Source: Tetrapyrgos nigripes (taxonomy: Eukaryota; Basidiomycota; Agaricomycetes; Agaricales; Campanellaceae). From it: DNA of 64,000 nt. Shown piece by piece: positions 43,501 through 54,976 of the stretch. Both the position numbers and the translations under genes were made by a program. The first letter of the stretch is position 1. Each line of letters opens with the position of its first letter. The notes under the pieces are model-generated. The model was not told the DNA's origin. It saw only the letters and a list, made by a program, of their open reading frames with translations, and searched no databases. The stretch is taken from contig JAACJM010000070.1 of assembly GCA_013368315.1 (NCBI GenBank), positions 248,001 through 312,000 on the forward strand, in the 5' to 3' direction.

Positions 43501-45660
43501 TTGTACACACTGGCTCTCAACTTCGAACCATTCCGCTACAGGATTGAAGATTCAGACCCAAACAGCTTCAAGAACTATTCACAGCAGGTTAAAAATGCAG
43601 TACAAAAGCACGCTGTCGCATTTGATAACTATTGGATTAAACTAAACAAGAGAACGTGGGCCAAAGGTGAAGTAACCATCTTTGAATATCTTTGAATAAA
43701 GATATCACCTGAGAACGCATCCCCATGCTACGTGGCAGTCGCAGACACTTGTTATTTTGTCCAACTTGGAAACGCCCCTATTCCTTGTTGGTTCAGGCAC
43801 AACGATTACAAAGACAGTGACATCTTGGAACACTGCCAAGAAGAACACAAAGAATACCTCCAAACTCGGGTACCCAGAATAAACGACTACTATTGACAAA
43901 GGTTCTAATGGGAGGACGTCTCCACCGATCAGTGGAATCACCTGTTTTCAGAATCTGAAGATGCCAACTAGTGTATGACCAAAAGTGGAATTCCTAGAGC
44001 AACTCGATCACACATCGCCTCACAAGCCCCCAGTCATAGCTCTTCACCTCATATTCCCCTTATCTGCATTCGTCGACCCCACGCATATCATCTCCAAAGT
44101 CAGAAGGACTGCTATCTTTCAACTAATAACCAGTGGGACGTTTGCTCAGCCAATCCGTGTCTGAACCGACTCTCCATACACAATCGAGTTCTCACACAAA
44201 CAGAGCTAGAATACGGCTTCAGACCCATACTAGCACTTGGACAGTACATTCCGTCAGAATCTACCTCAGAAACCCGACTCCCAATAACCGAACCTGTACC
44301 ACATCCTCGATTTGAAGAGTCAGACCCTAATGACGAAACTGTCCCCAAATCCAAACTACCACTTTCTTCAACCAAGCCACAAACTTCCCTTAACAGATCT
44401 CCATCTGACAGCACCCCCAGTGCGGTCCAAGAGCCTATATCTGTTCATCCCCAACAATCAATCGATTTCCACACTCTCTATTCTTCCCTTGAAATGTCCG
44501 AACATGGCAAACCTACCTCAGCTACCGCCGCCATGGGAGGAACAAATAGAACTCCCGCTAATATCCCTTCTGACGATGAGGATCTCTCTACTTCTCCTAA
44601 TAGAACCACAAAGGAAAGAGGGGAAAAACCAGAGAAATTCGCAGGGGAAAGAAACCTGGCGAAGGATTGGCTAGCTGAATTCAACAACTATCTTCGGCTC
44701 AACAATGGGGTTTATCCTACAGAGAATGAGAAGATATCACTATTTCTCACCCTCTTCACAGGAGAGGAAGCAGGGCGATGGGCTCATGATATGATGGCAA
44801 AAATCTATGAAGAAGACAATGACTATAGCGACAGTGACGAAGAATCGACTAGTGAAGACAAAGACTCTTCGTCACTAGAATCTATGACGAAGAAGAAGTT
44901 GTGGACCCCACAAAAAGTGAAATGAGAGTTCCTGCGAGATTTTAAACCAACATCCCAGGAATCTCAAGCACAAACGAAAATAGAAACCATAAGGATGGAG
45001 GGAGCTTTAGCGGATATAGATAAGTACAACTCCCAATTCAAACTATACGCTAAAGATACTGGTTACAATGACAAGGCATTAATGAAGCACTATCGAAAGG
45101 GGCTTCCGAAAGGATTGGTAGACCGAATTTCGTTTCTATCGTCCCAACCCAAGAACCTTGTAACACTACAGAAGGCTGCGGTCAAACAACACATGATCTG
45201 GGCAGAGAAAGCCTTATGGAATAAACAACAAGGGGAAGGGGGGCAGCAGACCAAGGGATCACAGGGCGTGGGAGGCAGTCGAACGAGAATCATGGAAGGA
45301 AATGCCATCCAAAGCAATAACCCAGGTGCATCTTCGAATACTAAGTATCCACTGAAACTGACCAATGAGGAAAGAGAAAGGATGAGAAAGGAAGGAAGAT
45401 GTTTCAGCTGTCGCGAAAAAGGACACACCACATGGAATTGTTCTACGTTTCCCAGGTTGACCACAACAAATACCAATAACACAGCCTTGAGACCTTCGAT
45501 AAGAACAACGACAGCCACCACAGAATCCTCGTCCTCCGGGACAAACACTATGATGAAGGACATCTCGGAATTGACCACCAAAATCAGGTCATTATCAGGA
45601 GAAGAGAAGGAGAAGGCAGCAGGATACCTAAAGGATCTTGTAATACAAACGGATTTTTAA
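43501..45660 (+). pseudogene. gag: Gag of retrotransposon 2, several premature stops
   Basis: The N-terminal part reads FEPFRYRIEDSDPNSFKNY and YWIKLNKRTWAKGEV. The frame resumes after TGA 43693-43695, TGA 43894-43896, TAA (about 43903) and TAG (about 43972). A Ser/Pro-rich region leads to the capsid-like text FAGERNLAKDWLAEFNNYL and LFLTLFTGEEAGRWAHDM. TGA at 44923-44925 splits KVK-stop-EFLRDFKPTS. The nucleocapsid has one CCHC knuckle (CFSCREKGHTTWNC). The stop is at 45658-45660. Most stops are explained by C to T changes. Confidence 0.82.
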
Positions 45661-48600
45661 ATGCCTCCCCTGTCACGTCATCAGGAGGAGGAGTATGGAC
45701 ATATATACCAGTAAAAAACAGGCAATACACGAGCCTTATACCCTTTTGTAAGCCACAATTCCCATCTGAGCTAAGAATCACAGCAATCACTCGAAATCAG
45801 CAGATTCCCTCGATAGAATTGAAAATGGAACTAATCGGCAAAATAACTGGACGAAAAATCAACGCAACCGCTCACCTTCGCTCAAAAGCATCATCTTAAT
45901 CAGATTCCCATAGAAAAACCCTTTCCAGTACGAAACGTCGACGGATCCGAAAACGTGATGGGATGGGTGACACACTACACCATCCAAAAATTATGAATCT
46001 ATGCACAAAATCAAAAGTCCCATCATGAAGAAACTGCCGAATTTTATATTACGGACATCAGCGATCACGATATTATTCTAGGCATCGATTGGTTAGAACA
46101 CCACAACCCAGAGATTGATTGGGCAATCTCGGAAATTAATCTGACACGCTGGGGGCACGGTGGTGTAGTGGTCCACTGTCCCCGTTCAACACGTGGCAGT
46201 TTGAGTTCAACATCTCGCTGGTTCAATCCTTGCTGGATCCCCCAAATCCTGCGAGATAACAAAATAGACACTCCAGGTTCTACCACTGCCGATTGCCACA
46301 CCCACTGTCTTTGTGTCCACCTCCTTTCGGAATTTCCCATGCCTGCCTTCCTCCATTCGGCATCTACAACAGTTTCATCATGCTGTAAACAGCAGCTGAT
46401 AACCTCGGCATTCAGCAAATTCCATAATCAATAAGTCCGCATGGTCAGAAAGGTCCAGGCTTGCAGTGGGGTTGGTCTCCCATGTCTTGCCACCCGGGGT
46501 GGTGTCCGAAAAAATGGATAGCTTACGGAGCTCAGTGGCCTGATTAATCACTGCACTGCAGTGCCGATGGCCGGCATCAGTCTGTACGGGGAGATGGGAT
46601 CCAAATGGGTTAGATGGTGTGGAGCAAATTGAAGGAAGCAGCCGAGATAAGACAACCTGGCATGACAAGGAAACATACTATATTCTATAATCACTTTCTG
46701 CACAGCAGGTTACTAGGCCCCACCATCCACATACTTACTAACTGTCCTTATTAGGTGGCTCCGGTTGCCTTCTTCGGATAGGCATGATATGATTGAAACA
46801 CGTATGATTGCAAACTGTACATAGCACAATGTATTCAGTAGACCCTACCATATGCTTTAGCACAATGGGGTATAAACAAGGATTAAAAAATAAAAACCTG
46901 ACACGCTGCACTGATACCTGTGTACTGGAAAAACCCCTCGTAAAAATCAAAGCTAACTCGAATACACATTCCACGAAACCAGAACAACCTGAAATAGTTG
47001 ACCCTAGGACGTACCATTGAGACTACCAAGTATCATACGAAGAACCCATAGGACACTATAAACCAGTGGCACAGCCAAAGATAGCGGGACAACGTCGAAG
47101 ATCACGATCTCGAAACACCCGCTTAGAACAGATTGAATTGGGATGTCCCACACCAATGGAGTCAACTCGCCATGGAATATATTGATGTCCCAAAGGATCA
47201 AGACGAAGAGTTATCAGAAACCAAGCTGAGTATACGAGCAGTTTTTACAAAAGCACAACAAAATGCTGAAAACAAACCGACAACAGAGCGACTGACATCG
47301 CTAGAAGACCGGATACCCAAGCAATATCACAATTACTTGTCAGTATTCGACAAGAAAACCTCGGAACGATTACCCCAACGAAGTAGTTGGGACCACGCAA
47401 TCGAACTACAGGAGAATTTCCAACCGCAAACATGCAAAACCTATCCCCTTTCGCCAAACAAGCAAACCAAGTTAGACTCCTTCCTAAACGAAAATCTCGA
47501 AAAAGGGTATATTAAACTGTCGAAATCACCTATGGCAAGTCCTTTCTTCTTCGTCAAGGAAAAGGACGGGAAACTACAACCAGTGCAAGACTACAGAGAA
47601 CTCAACAAGGGTACCGTAAAGAATGCATACCCCTTACCTCTTATCCCAGAGTTGATCGATAAACTCAAAAATGCACACATATTCACCAAGATCGATCTAC
47701 GATGGGGATACAATAACATCCGGATCAAGGAAGGAGATGAGTGGAAAGCCGCCTTCAAGACCAATCAAGGACTTTTCGAACCAACAGTCATGTTCTTTGG
47801 GCTAATGAATTCGCCAGCCACGTTCCAAGCAATGATGAATACTATCTTTAAGGACCTCATCAATCAAGGGAAGGTCATTATTTATATGGATGACATTCTC
47901 ATATTCACCCACGATTTATCAGAACATTGTGAACTTGTACAAAAGGTGCTACAATGTCTACGGGACAATGACTTATACGCGAAACCCGAGAAATGCACGT
48001 TCGAAACAGATAAGGTTGATTTCTTGGGCCTTATTGTTTCCCATGACACATTAGCGATGGACCCTGCTAAAGTAGCGGGGGTAACTGAATGGCCAACACC
48101 AAAGACGATAAAGGAAGTACAAGCATTTCTAGGATTCGGAAACTTTTACAGATGATTCATCAAAGATTTCTTGAAAATTGCACAACCACTGTTCAACCTA
48201 ACAAGGAAGGATAATCAGTGGAGTTGGGGAACAGAAACGGAGAAATCCTTCCAGTCTCTCAAAGCAGCCTTTATGTCTGGACCAGTCCTATTGATGCCCA
48301 ATCATACCAAACCGTACCAGGTAGAAGTCGACACATCAGAATATGCAACAGGAGGCATACTCATGCAAACCGGAAATGACAACTGATGGCACCCGGTAGC
48401 CTACATCTCCAAGTCCCTTTCCAAGACGGAACGAAACTACGACATCCATGATAAAGAACTGCTTGCAATCATACAAGCATTAGAAGCATGGCGACATTAT
48501 CTGGAAGGAGCCCCACACTCCATCGAGATCTTGATCGACCACCAAAACCTAAAATACTTCCAGACAGCTCAGAAACTCAGCCGACGACAAGCACGCTGGG

Positions 48601-49487
48601 CATTATTTCTTACACGATTTGAGTTTTTCCTCCTCCATAAACCGGGAAGCCTTAACAAAGCTGATCCATTGTCCAGACAATCAGATCACCAAGTCGGAGT
48701 AGAAAACGACAACACCAACAGGGTCCTCCTCGATCCTAAATTTTTCCGAATCCGAGCAACCAGACAAGGGACTGTAACGGCTATAGGAGACATAGAACTG
48801 CGTCGAAGGATCAAAGAGTCCCCCAAAAGGGACCTTGAAGTAGTGAGTGCCCTCGACATCATTCTATGAAATGGACCACGGTCTCTGGTGAAGAATTTAC
48901 AGGAATGGAACTATGAGGACGGAATTATATTTTTCCAGGGAAAAATCTACATCCCAGCCGACAAGAACCTCTGATGAGACATCGTGAAATTACACCACGA
49001 CTCCCTAGCGGTGGGACATCCAGGTAGACACAAGACCTACGAACTAGTTAGCAGAGAATTCTGGTGGCCAGGAATGTCAGTCTCCGTCAGAGACTACGTA
49101 AATGGTTGCGCCAAATGCCAGTTAACTAAACTGAATAATCACCTGACTCGGATCCCCTTGATACCCACCGAAATTCCAGAACGTCCTTTCAGAACTATCA
49201 CTACCGACTTCATCACGGATCTTCCCGAATGTAAAGGATTCAACGCAATCCATGTCATAGTCGACAAGGCAACAAAAACCGCCATTATATCACCATGTAC
49301 AAAAACAATTGACAGCGACAGTACAGTCAACCTCCTGATTGATCACACATGGCGACGATATGGACTATGGGACAAAATGATCTCCGATCGAGGACTGCAG
49401 TTCGCTAGTAAAGTCATGGCCGCGGTCCACGAAAAACTAGGAATAACATCAGCACTCAGCACGGCTTATCACCCACGTCTCGAAACT
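45661..49487 (+). pseudogene. pol: Pol of retrotransposon 2, inverted block, SINE-interrupted
   Basis: A protease remnant (NVDGSENVMGWVTHYT, DHDIILGIDWLEHHNPEIDW) is cut by the SINE at 46152. RT follows (KEKDGKLQPVQDYRELNKG, MFFGLMNSPATFQ, YMDD near 47883-47894), then RNase H ([28 protein letters not shown]), the integrase zinc finger (HHDSLAVGHPG...CAKC) and part of the catalytic core (TTDFITDLPE, ISDRGLQFASK). The frame ends abruptly at AYHPR, about 49483. TGA stops lie at 45994, 47018, 48153, 48384, 48867, 48972 and 48975. The last two interrupt NL-stop-stop-DIVKLHHD, where Arg-Arg is expected. A frame change lies near 47133. Confidence 0.88.
46152..46897 (+). mobile_element. tRNA-derived SINE-like insertion
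   Basis: A 746-bp insertion inside pol is flanked by an 11-bp direct repeat CTGACACGCTG (46141-46151 and 46898-46908). The 5' end has RNA polymerase III promoter boxes: A box TGGTGTAGTGG (46161-46171) and B box GTTCAATCC (46221-46229), about 50 bp apart. The 3' end is A-rich (GGATTAAAAAATAAAAAC). Removing it restores continuity of the pol text (INLTRC-TDTCVLEK). It is long for a SINE and its body is non-coding, so it may be composite. Confidence 0.75.
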
Positions 49488-49710
49488 GTGTAGACAGGGG
49501 ATGACTTCGTGCAACAGCTCCTTGAACTGTTCACACCGGCCGACCTGTGAGGCTCCTCACACAGGGTAGAGATGATGGGCTTGGGGCACCATAGGGGAAG
49601 GATGGAAGAATAGGAAAGTTTTAATACGACGGAAAGATTCGTGCTGAGTTGCGAGATCTGTTTGTGAGGTGGGTGTAAGGGAGTCTGTTCAAGTGTCAAG
49701 ACAAGAACGT
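49488..49710 (-). other. Leader region of retrotransposon 2
   Basis: This stretch lies between the inversion breakpoint and the 5' LTR. It has no coding frame. By position it should hold the primer-binding site directly left of 49711, but I could not match it to a specific tRNA. Confidence 0.5.
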
Positions 49711-50141
49711 TGTCACTTAGCAATAACCACCCAAGTCACATGGTGAATCAAAATAGATTGACGAGTTACAAACGAGATGATATCAAGGAAGAGAAAGAGA
49801 GAGATGAAAAGAGATAGAGAGGATACAGAAGTAGTAGATATGGGTAGAGGATGAGTAGCTGACTATACTCGACACTGCACTGTACTGAGAGCGGAGTGGA
49901 GACAAAGTGAACAGACTAGGGAACTAACTACCAGTCCTTTGGTATATATATTGAGGAAATGAATTGAAAATAAGTGAATAAGTGAGAATGTCCATGGAGA
50001 TAGGAATCAGAGGAGATAAAGGATGAATATGTCAGATCAAGTGATGGTAACTGTAGACGAGGATGATGATGATGGTAAGAATGAGAGAAATGAATCGTAG
50101 TCTGCGGAGGTAAGAAATGAATAGACCGGCAATTCGTGACA
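49711..50141 (-). repeat. 5' LTR of retrotransposon 2
   Basis: This 431-bp LTR is in the same orientation as 41717-42128. It has an extra 19-bp stretch (GGTAGAGGATGAGTAGCTG) around 49840. The target side (GTGGA at 50142) does not match the bases before the other LTR (AACAT). Confidence 0.9.
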
Positions 50142-50567
50142 GTGGATAACATTATCTTTGACCTGGTTCAGATGACCTCAAGAAATGACCCTTGGCGCTG
50201 CGTCTGCATATGTCTTTTTGAGAGTGACAGCCTATGGAGGGAGAGGTGTAGCGTGCTGGTGTGTATAGACAAGTCCAAGGTGCATATCTACAGAGTCAGA
50301 GGCAGTGAAGGGATGGGACAGCAGAGTCAGTTCGTCTGTCACACAGTGAAAAGAAAAGGAGAGAAGAAAAGATAAGAAACGTACCAAGTCACATCCAATA
50401 TCCTGCCTCCCCAAGGCATACATCGGTGTCCTCTTGACAGTTTTCTTCCGTTGCCCAAAACCATTCTCCTCACCTCTTCCTCGTATATATCAGACCTTGT
50501 CCATCTTTCCTTGTGAAGTGACGAATCCCGACACTGATAAGCGACTTGCACTCACATGTATGTCTTC
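50142..50567. other. No confident gene
   Basis: A 79-codon frame (50136-50375) has no recognisable content. It lies between the LTR and the adenylation fragment and may be intronic or upstream sequence of that gene. Confidence 0.35.
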
Positions 50568-51090
50568 TCACCTCTGTAGAGTCTTCTTCTCTGATTGACA
50601 TATCCTTTCTAGTCATCACCCTCGACGTTCATATCTCCAAAATATGTCAAAGGGCGATGTTATCGTCGCCTGACGATTTGCCATTGAAGTATTTAGTTTC
50701 CAGTGGGGAGAAGATATCAGATTCTGTATGTGTGCATGCATTCGTCCATTGTTACTTAACAGCTGACAAACTCAATGCAGGTTGCTGACAAAATCGGCCA
50801 ACCATGACAGTCTCATTCTAGCGAACTTTTCCTGGTGAGTGATAGTTCTGGTGTTGATATCAGTTCTGTATGCTCATGGACCTTTAGACCAACAGAAGCT
50901 ATGGTCGGGTGCACCTCTCGTCTGGTCAAGCTGGGAGATAGAAAGGAAAATGTTGGGAAGCCCTTTACTTTGTGCTGAGTCTACGTTGTAGACTCCCAAA
51001 TGGACGTTGTTCCCAGAGGAACTCACAGTGAATTGGTGGTAGAGGGGCCACTTGTCAGGCGTGGTTATAACAAACTACCGGAGGTGAGAG
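50568..51090 (+). pseudogene. NRPS-type adenylation domain fragment
   Basis: Exon text in order: LVITLDVHISKICQ, SPDDLPLKYLVSSGEKISDS, KSANHDSLILANFSW, an intron (about 50831-50886, GTGAGT...CTTTAG), then PTEAMVGCTSRLVK (the G-PTE core motif), GDRKENVGKPF and VVPRGTHSELVVEGPLVRRGYNKLPEV. This is the A4-A7 stretch of an adenylation domain of the peptide-synthetase type. The splice and two positions generate stops, and both ends are missing. The intron shows DNA-level copying. Confidence 0.65.
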
Positions 51091-51179
51091 TACCAAAGGA
51101 GGAGCTCTGCCAACAGCTCCAGCAAAGGAAGATGTTATCCTTTTACCTTCCTTACAGGTCCAGACTCTATTCCGATGAG

Positions 51180-52085
51180 GGGTCAACCACTCTCACCTGC
51201 ATTGGACCCCATTCCATGGCCCTGACACCTTGCTGACCCAGTTCTCACTTCTGATGGCCACATAAATGATTCAACCTTCATACGCACAACCTCCTTTGTC
51301 TCCGACGAAGCTCAGCCACTGCAGCCTTCAGTGGGACCTGGATCATTGCTTCAGCCTACTACTATTTCTTCAGCGCAACCAAGATAAAAATACAGCAACT
51401 TCTTTTGTGATTGGGGCACATTTATTTCAGCATATTCATCAGGTTGATGAGATCCTCATCGCACTCCTAATCCTCCGACAAACGGGCTGGGGACGTCATC
51501 TTATGGGTTTGGAGCATGGGTGGCCTCGGAAACCAGGCTGAAGAATTTGGATATACAGACAAGTGCATTGCGTAGTGTGCAGGAGGTAGAATTGGATGGG
51601 GTAGAACATGGCAGTGAGATGGATAGCAGTCAAGGAACTTTTTATGGCAATCCCAACCAGACGCTTCCCATTCACATCCTCACCCTAATACATTGCCTAA
51701 ACCTGGTGCTCCCAAGGCACGTGTGGATGCTTCATCAGCCACACATCCAGACGTCGCTTTACAGGGCTGAAGGAAAGGAGGTTTACATGCATTCTGCTAT
51801 TCTGAGGGCTCGTTTGGTCTACTTTGAGGATTTTTTGGGAGACGAAGAATGGACACAGAATAGATGGAACAAGGATGATAGATTGTTGAGGATTGATCTG
51901 AAGCATATGTGGTGGTCTGTAATGGAGTATGTGACTCGTTGGATGTGGGAATTGAGGAAGGAGTGTTTGGATCTCTCAGTGAGTTGCGGCGGCATCTCTT
52001 CATGATCGTAATCTGATTTTTTTTTCTGTCAGGCTTTGCAAACTCGGTAGACAAAGTCTTGGAGTCCCTGTTTGAAGTCAGTGTA
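51180..52085 (+). pseudogene. BTB/POZ-type domain gene fragment
   Basis: The readable part gives ASETRLKNLDIQTSALRS, then in another frame HPNTLPKPGAPKARVDASSA, and EVYMHSAILRARLVYFEDFL with WSVMEYVTRWMW. After an intron (about 51980-52033) FANSVDKVLESLFEV follows. The order VYxHSAILRARxxYFxxF then a helical BACK-like start resembles fungal BTB proteins related to RCC1/IBtk adaptors. Frameshifts and stops are present and the fragment ends near 52085. The family assignment is moderate. Confidence 0.45.
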
Positions 52086-52888
52086 TAGTAAAGATCTTTT
52101 TGAAGACAGTTACTCATACAGAGACCCTGAAGACATACGTGCCAAGTCATTTTCGGCTGGATTGACATGCTTCTATTGGGGCTAGGAATCTGCTGATGGG
52201 CGCAGCTTGGTGCTGGTCTCTGTGGTTTGGGCGTTGAGGGCATTATGTCCTCAACATACATGCGGATTTTTATTCTGGAATTTTTTTCCAATGTTTGGGA
52301 CCTTCTCTACCTAGTTTCCGAGGTCGTTATCGATGACGAACGCAAGTCCGACTGCCCCAGTCCCTGTAGACGTTGTCCAGAACGATCAATACCTGCCAGC
52401 TCATCAATCTCCCAGAACCAAGACATATGACACTGGCCATTTCTCGTTGGGTTGGTACCTTTCTGACGTCGTTATTGGGGTTTCCTGGAGCTGAGAACTC
52501 GTTGGTTGGCACAGATTGGTGAAGCTCTGGTGGTTATGGTGTGCATTGGAGGCTCGCATATCCCAACCGGGTACGCTTTTTTCATTCTTTATAGCTTATC
52601 GCAACTGACTCTGGGTCCTGGGGCTCATCGGGTTGTATTTCCTCTTCCAGGTGGCCATCTGTCTCGACCGGCACATCATCTTCGATTTCGCAAGGTTTTG
52701 GGTCACGGGGTCACTGCAATTTCAACATGACATGATGAGAAGATAGGAGAATGGGCCTTGGGACTGTTTTCTCCATACGTTCTGCATGTCATGTACTATT
52801 GTTCGTCTCATCTGACCTCAATCACGTTCTTGTTTCAGAGCCTACGTCTTCGCATTCTCTACCACCCTCTTATATATCATTATTCCTT
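52086..52888. other. No recognisable gene
   Basis: Short frames only. Islands such as VDVVQNDQYLPAHQSPRTKT (about 52360-52420) look coding but cannot be extended or assigned. Confidence 0.35.
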
Positions 52889-53215
52889 TGCCAACCAAGA
52901 GTCCAGCTACACTTCGTCAAAGTCCCATCCCGGCGTGATACGAATATCAGTCAAATACTCGGGATCCTCATTTCGAGGCCAGTGGTAGCTGCCAGGTCCC
53001 AAACCTGAGACATGCATAATGGCACCATTTCTAAACGACTTGGGAAGTGCTGGGACAGGCCACTGAAGGTTAATGCAACTAACCATGCGGCAATGACTTT
53101 CATTTGGCGATGCCTTGGCTGGTCTGCACCTCCTTGTGGCTCCCCTGGCTCCTCTCTGAACCCCGAAACACTGTTCAGCTCTCTTAGAATGTGCCAGAAG
53201 CCTTCCACTCAGCAT
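52889..53215 (-). pseudogene. Unrecognised protein C-terminal fragment
   Basis: The minus-strand text INLQWPVPALPKSFRNGAIM, GLGPGSYHWPRNEDPEYL and ITPGWDFDEV is interrupted by TAG (52921-52923), followed by LDSWLAKE and TAA. The continuity across the stop suggests a nonsense change, possibly CAG to TAG. I do not recognise the family. Confidence 0.35.
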
Positions 53216-53779
53216 AGCTTATCAGGCACATTTGACAGGCTAGTCTGGGTCCTGTCTTCCCTCCTTACAGCTGGAGGCAAGGGCTTTGGAGCAGCAGTCA
53301 GCTAGAGAAGAAGCTGAAAAGACCATTTCATTGGCCCGACTGTCTCCTCGTGTGCCTCTCTCTCACCATGTCTCACCGTCCCGTGTCCCTCTTCATCTGC
53401 ATCTCACATCACCTTCTCATACCCATAGCAATAACCACGTGAAGAAGTTACCATGTTACCATGTACCATGCATCATATACATCCATAACATTTGATTACT
53501 TGAAATCAGAGCAAAAACAAGAAAACATTGAGACAGCATGTACATGACAACTTTGATGCAGGATTAGTGATCGCCAGAAGAAAGCCAAAGTGCTCTTCTC
53601 AAAATTGGACACCGAATGCAATAGCGAGATGCAGATAGCGTGTGGCATTGAGCACAGTTGCTTGGGAATGAGTACTGAGATGAAATAGTTCTCGGTGAAT
53701 ATGATGACCTTTTGACGATTGGGATCCATTAATGCACAAGAGGAACAATGCAGACTTACAACCACGGCATTGCACAGCT

Positions 53780-54188
53780 GGGATTGCTAGGTTTTGGGCA
53801 CGAAGTAGAGCATGCGCAAATCGTTCTGATAACAGGTATGTAAGTAGAATATACCAATTGAAGAGACACAATGCTCACCGGTTGCAACATAAACGATGAC
53901 TTCATAGTTGGTTTTGCACTGACTATTGATCTGGTCGCAGCACTTCTGGGCGGTCGAGGTAATTGCCCCATACTTCCAGCTCTGGGTATTGGGGTCATAC
54001 AGCCAATAGTTCAAGCCACTGGTGACTTGTTGAGTGGGAATGCCAGAGCTGGTGCTCTGAAAAGGATTTAAACAAATGGCAGGCAGGAATGGGAGGTTTG
54101 ACACCGATAAAAGAGTGACTTCAACTTCTACAAAACCCGACCTGTGCGCTGCGAGGCAGAAAGCATCGAAATCTTCTTCTTCACTCAC
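53780..54188 (-). CDS. Unrecognised small protein
   Basis: The start at 54188 reads MSEEEDFDAFCLAAHRSG. It continues PTQQVTSGLNYWLYDPNTQ, KYGAITSTAQKCCDQINSQ and NYEVIVYVATG, with a possible splice donor (GTGAGCATT) near 53878. No domain is recognised. Cys spacing and the YWLYDPNTQSWKYG text look like a folded domain, not noise. Confidence 0.35.
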
Positions 54189-54669
54189 TCATTTAGCTCT
54201 GTGCTGAGTGAGAGGATCTGGTCATACCGTCTTCGAGCTCGATATTTCATTTGCCATGGTGTTGTGCAAGATGTATAGACACGCTGTCAGCAAGATTGAG
54301 TTTTCTTCGGACAACTTGTTTGGTTTCTGCTAGGGAATTTTCTGCGCTGAAGTGTAATGGGGCGAAACGAACTAGAAGTATAGTAATGTACCGTTGAGTA
54401 ATCTATCAAATGTTTTGCCTGGGGCTAGGTAGCTGACGATAGCGTCGAAGGATTCACGTTTCTCTTGTCGAGCATTGCCCTCCATGGCGTCGGTCGTCGC
54501 GCCGGGGAGGAAAGAGCAGGGACACCAACAGAGACAAATAGTGCCGTGCTTCCACCATCCCTCTCTTCCTGTCGCAAGCTATTATGGTCAGGGTGAAGGA
54601 GAGAAAACCAATTCCTAGTTCGTCACTCTCTTCCTGCATTGTTAACGCCTTTGACAACTAATTGTGAAC

Positions 54670-54962
54670 AGTAAGAGGCTTCTTCCTCTCGAAAAGGCTC
54701 CTGGAGTCATTTCTTTGCTCGCTGGCAAACCAAACGTGATGACTTTTCTGTTCACATCCTTCAACTTCACTGCACGAGACCCAACTCTCCTTCCGATGCA
54801 CCCAAGGATATCTTCGTGAATATTGAAGAAGGTGCGACGGCAGCTGGATTGCGGTACGGCGATACTGCCAGTATTCTGGATCTTCTTCGTTGGCTTGAAG
54901 GATTGTGCATGGAAGAAAGGTTGGCGAAGATATGCACAGGTTCAGGAAGCCAGGATTTGATT
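54670..54962 (+). pseudogene. Class-I aminotransferase fragment (aromatic/aminoadipate type)
   Basis: The text SKRLLPLEKAPGVISLLAGK, FTSFNFTARDPTL, GATAAGLRYGDTASILDLLR and TGSGSQDLI matches the N-terminal part of fungal PLP-dependent class-I aminotransferases of the Aro8/kynurenine type. There the segment runs from PLEKxPGxISLLAGKPN to GSQDL. A frame change lies between TLLPMHPR and DAPKDIFVNIEEG (near 54795). TAA follows SQDLI at 54961-54963. The catalytic lysine region is absent. Confidence 0.6.
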
Positions 54963-54976
54963 TAAAAGGTGCATTA

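Larger units (their letters stand above)
41717..50141 (-). mobile_element. Ty3/gypsy chromovirus LTR retrotransposon 2 with internal inversion
   Basis: Two LTRs in the same orientation (41717-42128 and 49711-50141, TG...CA) bound the element. The polypurine tract (AAGAAGGGGGTAG) at 42129-42141 and the integrase C-terminus with chromodomain (42689-43450) read on the minus strand. Gag, protease, RT, RNase H and the rest of integrase (43460-49487) read on the plus strand. The two integrase halves meet at the same point of the protein (AYHPR ends at about 49483; TDRESERYNQ starts at about 43447). The body was therefore flipped within one element. No target-site duplication is evident. A SINE is nested at 46152-46897. 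Confidence 0.85.

Noticed and set aside
46152..46235. A true tRNA gene
   Set aside because: A and B boxes are present, but I could not fold a cloverleaf with paired acceptor ends and an anticodon loop. The target duplication and A-rich tail point to a SINE.
41717..50141. Classic repeat-induced point mutation (RIP)
   Set aside because: RIP in ascomycetes favours CpA to TpA. The differences here concentrate at CpG, which fits methylcytosine deamination better.
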